Assembly (NCBI RefSeq): GCF_000368045.1
Contig: NZ_KB849234.1
Location: 62,001 to 126,000, forward strand
DNA from: Acinetobacter johnsonii CIP 64.6
GTDB taxonomy: Bacteria > Pseudomonadota > Gammaproteobacteria > Pseudomonadales > Moraxellaceae
Length of the DNA stretch: 64,000 nt
Reading direction: 5' to 3'
The notes below the pieces were generated by a model, which was not told the origin of the DNA, ran no database searches, and worked only from the letters and a program-made list of their open reading frames with translations. Shown piece after piece: positions 34,487-42,934 of this stretch; the first letter of the stretch is position 1; each line of letters begins with the position of its first letter. The translations under genes and the position numbers were made by a program.

Positions 34487-36211
34487 TTAACCTTGAACCA
34501 ATAACAGATGATCAGCAATTGGCCCCAAGACCAGGGCTGGCATAAATTGCAATAAGGTCAACATCACCACAATGGCAATTAAAGTCAGTGCGAATGTTGG
34601 CGTTTCGACTTTTAAACTGCCGCTGCTTTCAGGTGCTTGGCGTTTAGCAGCTAAACGTGTAGCGATGATTAAAGGAATAATTAATGTCGGGAAACGGCCG
34701 AGCAATAAAGCAATACCGCATGTGACATTCCACCACACGGTATTGTCTGATAGCCCTTCAAAGCCTGAGCCATTGTTGGCAAATGCAGACACATATTCGT
34801 ACAGCACTTGAGAAATGCCGTGGTATTGCGGATTACTGTTGCCCGTCAATTCAGGAAAAAATACAGTTATTGCGGTTAAACCAAGAATGACGATGGGTTG
34901 GATCAAAATCACAACAGCGAGCAGCTTGATTTCACCGGCTTCAATTTTGCGGCCAAACAATTCTGGGGTGCGGCCGGTCATTAAGCCTGCAATAAAGACT
35001 GCTAAAAACAGATAAATAATGAATTGCTGTAAACCACAGCCAATCCCGCCCCAAATGGCATTGATCAGCATATTGGACAATTGCACCATACCTGTGAGCG
35101 GTGCAGATGAATCATGCATCATATCCACTGAGCCGTTATTGACTTGGGTGGTGACCGCTGACCACAAAGCAGATGATGCCTCGCCAAAACGCACTTCTTT
35201 ACCTTCCATGGCGGAAAGCAATGTCGAAGTCGATGAAAGGCTTTCTGACCAGATAGCGCTAGTCGCAGAAATGATCGACATCAGCAGCATTGAAGCAAAG
35301 ACCAAGCCTGCGAATTTGGCGCGTTTGGTGAAAAAGCCCAGCATAAAAATCACCGAAACAGGGATCAGTAAAATCGCAAGCATTTCCAGAAAGTTTGACA
35401 ATGGTGTCGGATTTTCCAAAGGTACACTGCTGTTCGGACCATACCAGCCACCACCATTACTGCCCAATTGCTTAATTGCTACCATGGGCGCAACAGGGCC
35501 TAAAGGTATTTTTTGCGTTGTTAATTCGCTGCTTTGGTCGATGACTTGAACTTCTGGGCCGCCTTGAAAAGTCGATGGTACGCCTTGGCTAGTGAGCAAT
35601 AATGACCAAACCATGCATAAAGGAATCAGAAAGCGGAACGTCGGACGAATCACATCGGCCCAATAGTTGCCGACATTAATTTGTTGCACTTTATGCTTAA
35701 AGCTGGTCTGTTGATCGGTTTCAGAAAGTGCATTGGATTGTTTGTAAAACAGTGCTCGAACTGTTGCCACCACCATCGCTAGGCCCATCATCGGCGTGAT
35801 GATCTGCAAGCCGACAATGCCAACCATTTGCGATAAATAAGACAGTTGTGCCTGTCCTGAATAGTGCTGCTGATTGGTATTGGTCAGAAACGAAATCATG
35901 GTATGCAGCGCCAAATCCCATGACATATTCGGCGCATGATTTGGATTCAGCGGCAGGCTGGCTTGAGCCATGAATAAAACCCAAGTCACTAAACCAATCA
36001 CCGCACAGCTCATGACAAAATTTAATGAATAAGTTTTGACATTCATCCCCCGTTTGGGATTGGTTCCAAAAACAGCGTAAATGGGCTTTTCAATCCAATT
36101 GAATAGAGGATCAATTTTCATCTCGCGGTTGTGCATAATTGCTGCGAGGTATTTACCCAAGGGATAAGCCAGAACAAAGACGATGGCTAAAAGCAAAGCA
36201 AACTCTAACAT
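34487..36211 (-). CDS. kdpA: Potassium-transporting ATPase subunit KdpA
   Basis: A 574-residue potassium-selective membrane subunit related to Trk/Ktr channels. Selectivity-loop segments are visible: TNTNQQHYSGQ, GSNGGGWYGPNS and FANNGSGFEGLS. The start MLEFALLLAIVFVLAYPLGKYLA is the usual first helix. It is the first gene of kdpABCDE. I found no kdpF-like hydrophobic peptide directly upstream. Confidence 0.97.
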   Translation of the reverse strand: MLEFALLLAIVFVLAYPLGKYLAAIMHNREMKIDPLFNWIEKPIYAVFGTNPKRGMNVKTYSLNFVMSCAVIGLVTWVLFMAQASLPLNPNHAPNMSWDLALHTMISFLTNTNQQHYSGQAQLSYLSQMVGIVGLQIITPMMGLAMVVATVRALFYKQSNALSETDQQTSFKHKVQQINVGNYWADVIRPTFRFLIPLCMVWSLLLTSQGVPSTFQGGPEVQVIDQSSELTTQKIPLGPVAPMVAIKQLGSNGGGWYGPNSSVPLENPTPLSNFLEMLAILLIPVSVIFMLGFFTKRAKFAGLVFASMLLMSIISATSAIWSESLSSTSTLLSAMEGKEVRFGEASSALWSAVTTQVNNGSVDMMHDSSAPLTGMVQLSNMLINAIWGGIGCGLQQFIIYLFLAVFIAGLMTGRTPELFGRKIEAGEIKLLAVVILIQPIVILGLTAITVFFPELTGNSNPQYHGISQVLYEYVSAFANNGSGFEGLSDNTVWWNVTCGIALLLGRFPTLIIPLIIATRLAAKRQAPESSGSLKVETPTFALTLIAIVVMLTLLQFMPALVLGPIADHLLLVQG

Positions 36212-36524
36212 GGCATTTCACTCCTATGTTTCAGAGCTGAAAACTGCATGCAGATATTGAAATAACGTTTATTTTGATTATTTAGTACAACGCAATTTTT
36301 TTGATGCTGTACCTGCTGATGCGCGTGAATGACCGCACTCATGTTTTTCATCCTAAGCATTGGGATATTCCAAAATCCAGTATGAAAAATAAGACCGTAA
36401 AGTCTCTATTCATAACTTTGGATGCCGCGTAAAGAAAGCGTAAAAATTTAGCTCAATGCACTTATAAATGCAGAAAAATATCTTAAAAGTGATGGCTATT
36501 ATTATTCTGTGACTCACTTTATTT
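36212..36524. other. Divergent spacer holding the kdp promoter
   Basis: About 310 bp between the kdpA start and the uppP fragment. KdpE operators are expected here, but I cannot place them with confidence. A 45-codon minus-strand frame overlapping the kdpA start is hydrophilic and not KdpF. Confidence 0.45.
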
Positions 36525-37246
36525 ATGGATATAATTTCAGTACTTAAAGCCTTATTTTTAGGTTTTATAGAAGGTTTAACGGAGTTTTTACCCATTTCCA
36601 GTACTGGTCATTTAATTTTATTTGGCCATTTAATTGATTTTCATTCAGGCTCAGGCTGTGTCTTTGAAGTTGTCATTCAACTGGGCACAATCTTAGCCGT
36701 TTGTTGGCTCTACCGTAAAAAAATTATTAATCTACTACATGGTTTTATATCAGGTGATTACCATGCGAGACGTTTTGCGATAAATGTCTTCATTTCATTT
36801 ATTCCTGCAGTAGTGATCGGAGTTATAGCTGTTGATTTTATTAAACAAGTTTTATTCAGTCCTTCGGTTGTGGCATCTGCACTGATTATTGGTGCACTGT
36901 TAATTTTTGCTGTAGAAGCTAAAAATTTTAAAGTCCAAACCATTGAGGCAACCAATATTGGATTCAAACAGGCCATTGTTATTGGTTTGGTTCAATGTCT
37001 TGCGATGATTCCGGGGACTTCACGGTCTGGTGCAACCATTATTGGTGCCGTTACTTAGACATATTTCGCAACGTTGATGTTTTAACTTCAGAAAATTTAT
37101 TGAATATTTCCGTAGGCTTTGTAACCGCATTCATCGCAGCTTTGCTTGTGGTAAAAGCCATGGTTAAATTTGTAGAAAAACATACTTTAAAAGTTTTTGC
37201 TTGGTATCGCTTGGTATTAGATTCAATCATCTTATTTGTTTTTTAA
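36525..37246 (+). pseudogene. uppP: Undecaprenyl-diphosphatase with internal deletion
   Basis: The first frame gives 177 residues starting MDIISVLKALFLGFIEGLTEFLPISSTGH. It includes the catalytic EGLTEFLPISSTGH and PGTSRSGATIIGA motifs of UppP/BacA, then hits TAG. The C-terminal part continues in another frame from about 37058 (DIFRNVDVLTSENLL through FVEKHTLKVFAWYRLVL). Compared with the usual ~270 residues, some 25-30 codons around the post-motif helix are missing, with a frame change. The enzyme recycles the lipid carrier for cell-wall synthesis; this copy should be inactive. Confidence 0.85.
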
Positions 37247-37263
37247 TTCAAAAAAAATAAATT

Positions 37264-37286
37264 AAAGAGAACTCGCTGTTCTCTTT
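37264..37286 (-). terminator. Terminator after the RDF-like gene
   Basis: Perfect 9-bp stem AAAGAGAAC/GTTCTCTTT with a 5-nt loop. The minus strand beyond is T-rich. It may also serve the uppP fragment on the plus strand. Confidence 0.7.
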
Positions 37287-37293
37287 AAATTTT

Positions 37294-38229
37294 TTAATTT
37301 ACAATCCTTACATTCTGCTTCAAGCTTTTCTGAATCTCTTGTACAACACCCTCTCCCTGATGGGACTTAAGCTCTGATTTAGATTTATTTTTGATTTCAG
37401 TTTGTACCGATTCAGACTCAAAACCCTTATCATTATAAAACTCTTCAACCAAATCTAGTCCCTCCTCAGCATTCACCTCAAATCGTGCATTACCATAACC
37501 CTGCCGTGCCATTTGATCTAAAGCAGCCTGATTAAAACCACACAACTTACTTTTCTGGTCAATTTCCTTCGCTGTTTGAATCGCCTCTTGTAAATGAATG
37601 CCATCCCTGAGCGTTAAATCCACGTAGTACACAGGTTGACGATAACTTTGCGTTGTACTCTTTCCTCGCAAGGTCAGCTGCAGTGGCAAGCATGAAAGCA
37701 ACCCATTTGATGCTGCATGGTAGTAGCTCAATCGTGCAGCCAACGTACGTATGCTGTTAAAGCCTGTTGTTCTAAAAATGAATGTACCAAATTCATCCGA
37801 CTCATCTAAATTGACATGCAGGCGTCCATAAGGCTTACAGTGCCCGCCTTGTCCAAGTGGGCATAAGTCGGGGGATGGGCAAGGATGTTGCTCTACACCT
37901 TGTGATGTCATACGTTGACAGGTCTGACCATTCCCCACACAAATCGGGCGACCTGTCTGTCGGTCAAACAAGCTGTACTCGGCACGTAAGTTCAATTCAG
38001 GATCATTGAAGATCATACGCACAGGAATGCTACGCAGCTTTTGATTCGGTGCTTGACTACGCAATTGCTCATCCAAGGGGTGTTTGACCCAACCATCCTT
38101 GCCTTGTATTTGACTGGTAATGGTGAACTGATCGTCTTTCTCAGGCAGACGCTTGCCATTCTTTTCGACTACACGACCAATACTGATCCGGCCCAAGATG
38201 GGTGGTGTGATTGCTAGACCTTTAATCAT
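37294..38229 (-). CDS. Gp3/RDF-like metal-binding protein
   Basis: A 311-residue protein of the group commonly labelled hydrolase or metal-binding protein in integrative elements, related to recombination directionality factor-like (Gp3) proteins. It starts MIKGLAITPPILGRISIGRV. A cysteine cluster at about 115-150 (CVGNGQTC, CPSPDLCPLGQGGHC) probably binds metal, followed by KPYGRLHVNLDE. A C-terminal tail (GYGNARFEVNAEEGLDLVEEFY) is shared with the remnant at 24249. It heads the downstream end of a YqaJ/DUF932 set in the island core. A directionality role is inference. Confidence 0.75.
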   Translation of the reverse strand: MIKGLAITPPILGRISIGRVVEKNGKRLPEKDDQFTITSQIQGKDGWVKHPLDEQLRSQAPNQKLRSIPVRMIFNDPELNLRAEYSLFDRQTGRPICVGNGQTCQRMTSQGVEQHPCPSPDLCPLGQGGHCKPYGRLHVNLDESDEFGTFIFRTTGFNSIRTLAARLSYYHAASNGLLSCLPLQLTLRGKSTTQSYRQPVYYVDLTLRDGIHLQEAIQTAKEIDQKSKLCGFNQAALDQMARQGYGNARFEVNAEEGLDLVEEFYNDKGFESESVQTEIKNKSKSELKSHQGEGVVQEIQKSLKQNVRIVN

Positions 38230-38370
38230 GTTGAAATTCCTCTCGTATAGATGTTGATGTTTAGATGTGTTGCACTGTTTGCTAAAAATGAAATCGGTAT
38301 AAAAATCCCATGCAGGACTGCACGGGATTTCAGGTTTTTTCTTGCTGAGTGATTAACTCTAAGCTTTGAG

Positions 38371-39444
38371 CTAATCGTGATAAATGTTGAAACGACGACT
38401 GCCTGCTTTCTGCAATGGGTATTGTTGGATGAGTTCAGGTTGGTGCTGAAGTAAGGACTTGGTATCTAGGCTAATACTGTCCTTGCTCTTTTTCCATGTC
38501 ACTGAACCTTGCTGAAATACGGCACGTTCATGTTCCTGCATCAGTGCCTGAACACGGTGTTTGAGTAGATCAAACTGGCTTTGGTGTTGTTCAATCTGCT
38601 GTTTTTCCTCTATCAACTGATCAAACAGTTCATTGGCAAGTTCGACCTCCGTTAGGTCAACACAGCTCAGTGGGGTATGTTCAGGATAGAGCTGTTGTAA
38701 AGCTTTGGCTGCCGATTCACTGGCATCCACTGCTGGTGGAACATCATTTTCAACACATTCCCAAAACAACCGTTCCGCCTGAATGATCTGTTCAATCAAA
38801 GCTTCATTACGACTGACTTTGTAGATTTTGGTTTCCTGTCCACACAGCAACACACAAATATGTGCCGCTTGCTTGCCTGTCACCGCCAGTTGATGTTGTA
38901 CCTGACATAGCACATACAGAGGAACGCCCTCCTTCCATAGTTTGGCGCCATATTCTCCTGCAGTTTTACATTCCAGTATTTGCACGTCTTCATTGCCCAC
39001 TACGGCATAATCCAAGTTCGCCAACATAAAGGCTTTGTCAGGATCAGGGTGTTGCAGCACCGCATTGACCCGACGGACTTTATTATTGGTGTGCATGCTG
39101 TAGTATTCTGCGACCAAGGGTTCTAACTGTTTACCCCAATATAAAGGTGCGTGTCCTGAGCTTTCATCATCAATATTCTGCTGTACCCGTCCTGTTTTGA
39201 TCATCCACAGTTCCAGCATCGACATATAAGGATTTATGCCACAGGCGGCTGCGGCATCACTGCTGCCTATTCCCTGCTTACGCACTTCCAGCCATGCCTG
39301 ATAGTCCAGTTGTTTGGTGCTGATCAGACGTTTGGCATTTAAACTACGTTTTGAACCTGATTGACTTTGTTTAAGCTTGTCATTGGCTACAGTTGGTAAA
39401 TACTGAGATTGAGACGTTACTGCTGGGTTTATAATCTGATTCAT
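38371..39444 (-). CDS. YqaJ-family recombination exonuclease
   Basis: A 357-residue lambda-exonuclease-type nuclease. Family motifs are WLEVRKQGIGSSDAAAACGINPYMSMLELW near residue 52, the catalytic aspartate in FMLANLDYAV and the ECKT motif near 167 (ILECKTAGEYG). The C-terminal ~120 residues contain a coiled coil (LFDQLIEEKQQIEQHQSQFDLLKHRV). Such enzymes resect DNA ends for single-strand annealing in phages and integrative elements. It lies between the DUF932 and RDF-like genes, same strand. Confidence 0.9.
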   Translation of the reverse strand: MNQIINPAVTSQSQYLPTVANDKLKQSQSGSKRSLNAKRLISTKQLDYQAWLEVRKQGIGSSDAAAACGINPYMSMLELWMIKTGRVQQNIDDESSGHAPLYWGKQLEPLVAEYYSMHTNNKVRRVNAVLQHPDPDKAFMLANLDYAVVGNEDVQILECKTAGEYGAKLWKEGVPLYVLCQVQHQLAVTGKQAAHICVLLCGQETKIYKVSRNEALIEQIIQAERLFWECVENDVPPAVDASESAAKALQQLYPEHTPLSCVDLTEVELANELFDQLIEEKQQIEQHQSQFDLLKHRVQALMQEHERAVFQQGSVTWKKSKDSISLDTKSLLQHQPELIQQYPLQKAGSRRFNIYHD

Positions 39445-39528
39445 GGATTTAACCTTCTATCATTGATTTTAAAACGGCATAAAAAAGCCACATCCGAAGA
39501 TGTGGCAAAGAGGGATACGAGATAAAAT

Positions 39529-40566
39529 TTAGGCTGCAAGATATAAAGCTTGCTCCAATCCACGTTGTTTCAATGCTGCCCCTGCACCAAACCATGCCGA
39601 ATCGAGGCGGTGATCAGTACTCATTGCTCGACGTTCATGGTCGACAAACTCGGTGATCGCACAAAGTAGTCCATAGGCGGTGTCTTTGGCTGAAGATAAG
39701 TCTGCTCCACGTCCCTGCCCATTAAACATATTCATGACTTTGGTCATGGCACGTCCATTCGGTTCAGTTTTATTGGGCTGTGGATTGGCTTGAGACGCGA
39801 CATTACGATAGTACTGAATAATGTTATCCTCCTGTTCCATCGCACTTAGGCTATTGTTGTTAAATACCGCATCAAAATAAGCTGCTGCTTCTTTCTGGGT
39901 GACTTTACGTTGGGTAAGTTGTTTCATTTCATACATGTGGTCGTACCATGTCTTGACTGAAATACCGAGTTGATCTTTGACTTTATCAGCATCAAACTTG
40001 GTACTGTGTGGTACTTTGACCACGCCTGCATTGGAACTCTGTCCACGCAAGGCAATGGCTAAAGTGTTGTTACACACCACACGGATATTGGTGAATTGTG
40101 CGGTGGTCGCCAACGTACCGTCACATGCGGTTGCCAGCAGAATATAGCCATTGCTGACATCTCCACCTTTCAATTCTGCAGTTTGGCCTGTACGTGCCAA
40201 GGCCCAGAACTTCTTCCCACCTTTTAAAACACCTGCGGTTTCCAGTTCAAAGCCTGATTGCTCAGTCAGATCACGGTAGAATTCCAGAATCTCCATCGGC
40301 TGGACTTCTTGATAACGCTGACTGACTACGGATAAAGGAGCATGGGTATCTGAACGGTACAGTACCCGTTGTTCTTCATACGGCATAATGATGCTTTGTC
40401 CACGATCATTTTTAGCCATGTAGCTGACATTGGATGATTCAATACGCCAATCCATACCTGCTTGCTTGGCCCAGACTTCAATCGGTTGGTTTGGGCTAAG
40501 TTGATTGCCTAGACCATGCCACGGGGTTTGTCCGACATAAGCCATTTGTTCAATTTGATGTGCCAT
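39529..40566 (-). CDS. DUF932 domain protein
   Basis: A 345-residue protein recognised by MAYVGQTPWHGLG near the start, FWALARTGQTAELKGGDVSNGYILLATACDG in the centre and TNIRVVCNNTLAIAL. This is the DUF932/phage-plasmid-like protein family, a constant companion of YqaJ exonucleases in mobile elements. Biochemical function is unknown; a single-strand annealing role has been suggested by association only. It is 84 bp upstream of the exonuclease gene in the same direction. Confidence 0.88.
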   Translation of the reverse strand: MAHQIEQMAYVGQTPWHGLGNQLSPNQPIEVWAKQAGMDWRIESSNVSYMAKNDRGQSIIMPYEEQRVLYRSDTHAPLSVVSQRYQEVQPMEILEFYRDLTEQSGFELETAGVLKGGKKFWALARTGQTAELKGGDVSNGYILLATACDGTLATTAQFTNIRVVCNNTLAIALRGQSSNAGVVKVPHSTKFDADKVKDQLGISVKTWYDHMYEMKQLTQRKVTQKEAAAYFDAVFNNNSLSAMEQEDNIIQYYRNVASQANPQPNKTEPNGRAMTKVMNMFNGQGRGADLSSAKDTAYGLLCAITEFVDHERRAMSTDHRLDSAWFGAGAALKQRGLEQALYLAA

Positions 40567-40654
40567 TTTGATTATTCCTAAAAAGAATGTGTAATGTGAT
40601 GTTTTAAAGAATCGATTTATTCAACGATGTACCAGTGCAATGGCTGAGAAGTGA

Positions 40655-40954
40655 TTACCTCGCCCATGCAAACTGTTGTTGGCAATCCAAGCAGACATAC
40701 TGCTCGGCATTGCTGTAATATTTTTCATAGCAGTACTGACTGACAATAACCAATACACCACCCACCACAACACCGATGGCTGCGCCTGTAAAAGGCGGGA
40801 ATCCTGCCTTTTTGGCAAGCTGCATGCCGAACAGCGCCATCTGTGTCGGTGAAATACAGCGTTGCAGTTGTTCGAAATAGTTGGCGTTTGCATGACTTGA
40901 ATCAGTCTGTCTGACATGGGTGGATTGACAATAGGGGCATTGAATTAAGGACAT
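40655..40954 (-). CDS. Small zinc-ribbon membrane protein
   Basis: Ninety-nine residues from the ATG at 40954, which has AAGGA upstream; an in-frame extension to 41032 is unlikely. Two CxxC pairs (CPYC near the start, CLDC near the end) flank a glycine-rich hydrophobic segment (FTGAAIGVVVGGVLVIVS). This gives a zinc ribbon split by a membrane hairpin. Family unknown. It is grouped with other small envelope-type genes. Confidence 0.65.
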   Translation of the reverse strand: MSLIQCPYCQSTHVRQTDSSHANANYFEQLQRCISPTQMALFGMQLAKKAGFPPFTGAAIGVVVGGVLVIVSQYCYEKYYSNAEQYVCLDCQQQFAWAR

Positions 40955-41068
40955 TGAATATTCCTTGTTAAATGAATTGGGTACGAAAAGCTGAATTGAG
41001 GGCATAAAAAAAACCGTGCCCATTGAGGACACGGTTTGATTTAAATTTTACTTTGGCGAGGAGAGTCG

Positions 41069-41449
41069 CTATTGAAAGCTATAGCTTGCAGTGCCTTTAT
41101 CTGTTTCGACATCAACCTGCACCACATTACTATAGCTACAGTCTGTTAATTTCAGTCTTAAACGTTGCCCCATCTTAAAATGCTGCGGATATTCCAATGA
41201 TCGACGATAGCCTTCATAACGGCATTGTCCATGATTGACAGAAACATCGCTGACATCGATAGGCTCTGCACTGTTAGAACGGATCGTTAATACCGTAGCG
41301 GATTGATTTTGGGCATACCAGTTACTGGTATCAATTACATCGAGTTCGACCGTAAACGTGTTTGGATCAAGGCCAGCATTACAGCCACTCAACATGATGC
41401 CTGTCGTTGTAGTCACTGCGAGGAGTAAGGGTTTTAAAAGTTGCTTCAT
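41069..41449 (-). CDS. Small lipoprotein
   Basis: A 126-residue protein with lipobox GIMLSGCNAG, so probably lipid-anchored. The mature part is beta-rich (VELDVIDTSNWYAQNQSATVLTIRS) with two further cysteines. I prefer the ATG at 41449, which has AAGGA seven bases upstream. An ATG at 41458 lies too close to it. The upstream gene's stop is only a few bases away, so the two are coupled. Function unknown. Confidence 0.65.
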   Translation of the reverse strand: MKQLLKPLLLAVTTTTGIMLSGCNAGLDPNTFTVELDVIDTSNWYAQNQSATVLTIRSNSAEPIDVSDVSVNHGQCRYEGYRRSLEYPQHFKMGQRLRLKLTDCSYSNVVQVDVETDKGTASYSFQ

Positions 41450-41460
41450 CAAGTTCATCC

Positions 41461-42042
41461 TTAACAGTAGTTATAGCTCACGCCATAATCGCCTGTATTT
41501 AAATCAATACTGGCCAGATGGATTTCACAGTCTGTGCCGTTATCAAATTTATAGACGTAGTAGCGATTACCCGCTTGCTCCGACTCCAGTGCGCCATGTT
41601 CTTGCAAGCTAAAGTCTTGCACTGATTTGCCTGTATCTTTTGCGGCTTTGGCAAAGATATAGCGCTGATACTTGTCTATATTGTCCTGCTCAAATTCAGG
41701 CAGTTCATCATAAGGCAGCATCGACAGTAAGGTATCCACCGCCTTAAGGTTTTGATCAAACTCAAAACTCAGCAATTCAGGTTCATGATCTGATGGACTC
41801 AGACGCTTGCTTCCCGTGGTCAATTCTTTGACATCGATGCCATCCACTTCTGCCGCTGCAATCACAGTGGATACTGCTTCTGAACTGGCGGATTCTAAAG
41901 GTTGTGCAGAGCTGACCTCAGAAGTACTGGCTGGAACCGTTTTTTCAGTTGTGTGTTTATGGCTAAAGAAGTAGAAGCCTGCGATGCTGATCAAGGTCAG
42001 GGCTAAGATTGCCGCCAAGCCCAATATGGTTTTTTGAGTCAT
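41461..42042 (-). CDS. Single-pass membrane protein
   Basis: A 193-residue protein with an N-terminal membrane helix (about 5-27). A low-complexity Ser/Ala/Thr/Glu linker (about 33-65) leads to an external domain ending YYVYKFDNGTDCEIHLASIDLNTGDYGVSYNYC with two cysteines. It is followed within 2-12 bp by the lipoprotein gene. No known family recognised; the layout suggests an envelope-exposed protein of the island. Confidence 0.65.
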   Translation of the reverse strand: MTQKTILGLAAILALTLISIAGFYFFSHKHTTEKTVPASTSEVSSAQPLESASSEAVSTVIAAAEVDGIDVKELTTGSKRLSPSDHEPELLSFEFDQNLKAVDTLLSMLPYDELPEFEQDNIDKYQRYIFAKAAKDTGKSVQDFSLQEHGALESEQAGNRYYVYKFDNGTDCEIHLASIDLNTGDYGVSYNYC

Positions 42043-42059
42043 TTGAATGTTCCCCTCAT

Positions 42060-42326
42060 TTAGTTGGGCACAGTGACTTGACCATTCTGCGCATTAAAGT
42101 GAACAAAGCGTGGACAACCACCTTGAAAGTTCACCGTGAAATTACGCCAACCACGGTTGCCAGGATTGGTTTTATAAAGACATTGATAAACCCCACCGCC
42201 TGTATGACGTGCTTGAACAAGGTAGGATTCACTGGCTTGTGCAAACCAGCCTGCCTGCGCCAATGATGCGCCTGCAAGTAGTGATGAAATAAGGGCAGTT
42301 TTTAGGAAAGTTTTAAACATCATCAT
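42060..42326 (-). CDS. Small secreted protein
   Basis: Eighty-eight residues from the ATG at 42326. The frame extends to 42542, but that part is not convincing. A signal peptide (about 1-25, ending SLAQA) is followed by GWFAQASESYLVQARHTGGGVYQCLYKTN and a second cysteine in GGCPRFVHF. A GAGAAA ribosome site precedes the start. It is the first of a row of small envelope-directed genes transcribed toward 40655. Function unknown. Confidence 0.65.
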   Translation of the reverse strand: MMMFKTFLKTALISSLLAGASLAQAGWFAQASESYLVQARHTGGGVYQCLYKTNPGNRGWRNFTVNFQGGCPRFVHFNAQNGQVTVPN

Positions 42327-42560
42327 TTTCTCTTTTTTATAGGCATCACTGGTCTTGGTCTTAATCAGACGCAGTGCTCCCCATGCATGAATGTTAGAAT
42401 GAATATCTATGTTTTTTTGAAGTGTTATAGACGATAAAGCACACAAATCTATGCCCCTCAAAAACAGCATAAGAGATTCATCTTCATATCGGTAATATGT
42501 ACTTAAAAAAGTTTTATTCTTAGAAAGTGATCTACACAGCAATGTATGAAATACACAGCA

Positions 42561-42644
42561 TCAGGTCACATTACCCCTGTGGTGTAGATCGAGCACACAC
42601 ATTAAAAAAGAGAAATATAAAAGACGGTCTTGATGTAAGCGCAT
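42561..42644 (-). CDS. Possible 27-residue peptide
   Basis: A short frame with a very good ribosome site (AAGGAG, seven bases before ATG). It reads MRLHQDRLLYFSFL then MCVLDLHHRGNVT, with a hydrophobic middle. It lies between the structured segment and the small secreted protein. It could be a leader peptide or a small membrane toxin. Coding is unproven. Confidence 0.4.
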   Translation of the reverse strand: MRLHQDRLLYFSFLMCVLDLHHRGNVT

Positions 42645-42711
42645 GGCGTACTCCTTAGGTATAAAGAAGTTTCACCAAATCACTGCTAAATGATGGTGGC
42701 GAAACAGAAGA

Positions 42712-42854
42712 CGGGTTAGCAGACTGATACCTAAGAAATCAGCACGTCCGAAGACGTCCCCCCTCCCGTTCCGCCGCAGAGGGGGTACGTAGGGATACCC
42801 ACCAAAAAGTTAGACTTTTTAGTGTACTTAGGTAAATGGGTCTGCTAAAACCCG
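42712..42854. other. Long structured non-coding segment (RNA or origin)
   Basis: A closing stem pairs CGGGTTAGCAGAC (42712-42724) with GTCTGCTAAAACCCG (42840-42854; 2-nt bulge). It then pairs TACCTAAG (42728-42735) with CTTAGGTA (42827-42834). Inside are hairpins ACGTC-CGAA-GACGT (42744-42757), CCCCCTC/GAGGGGG (42759-42785), GGG-ATA-CCC (42792-42800) and AAAAAGT-TAG-ACTTTTT (42804-42820). No coding frame fits. A structured RNA or a single-strand/rolling-circle origin beside the Rep-like genes are the main readings. Confidence 0.7.
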
Positions 42855-42916
42855 CTGACGATGTAGGTCAGCAGTCTAAGGATAATCTGCACGCTGTAGA
42901 GCGTCAAGCAAGTGCA
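42854..42916. other. Further hairpins next to the structured segment
   Basis: GCTGAC/GTCAGC with a 7-nt loop begins at 42854. A nested pair follows: CTGCAC/GTGCAG enclosing ACGC/GCGT (42887-42916). They lie directly after the stop of the minus-strand gene at 42935 and may form part of the same structured unit or its 3' end. Confidence 0.5.
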
Positions 42917-42934
42917 GGACTCTGATATAAATTT

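Noticed and set aside
36205..36342. 45-codon minus-strand frame overlapping the kdpA start, considered as kdpF
   Set aside because: KdpF is a hydrophobic ~29-residue helix; this frame is rich in His, Gln and Asn and hydrophilic.
42327..42542. N-terminal extension of the small secreted protein
   Set aside because: The extension would bury a good signal peptide; the ATG at 42326 has its own ribosome site.
42759..42785. CCCCCTC/GAGGGGG hairpin as a plain terminator
   Set aside because: No T run follows on either strand and it is enclosed in a larger stem, so it is better treated as part of the structured segment.
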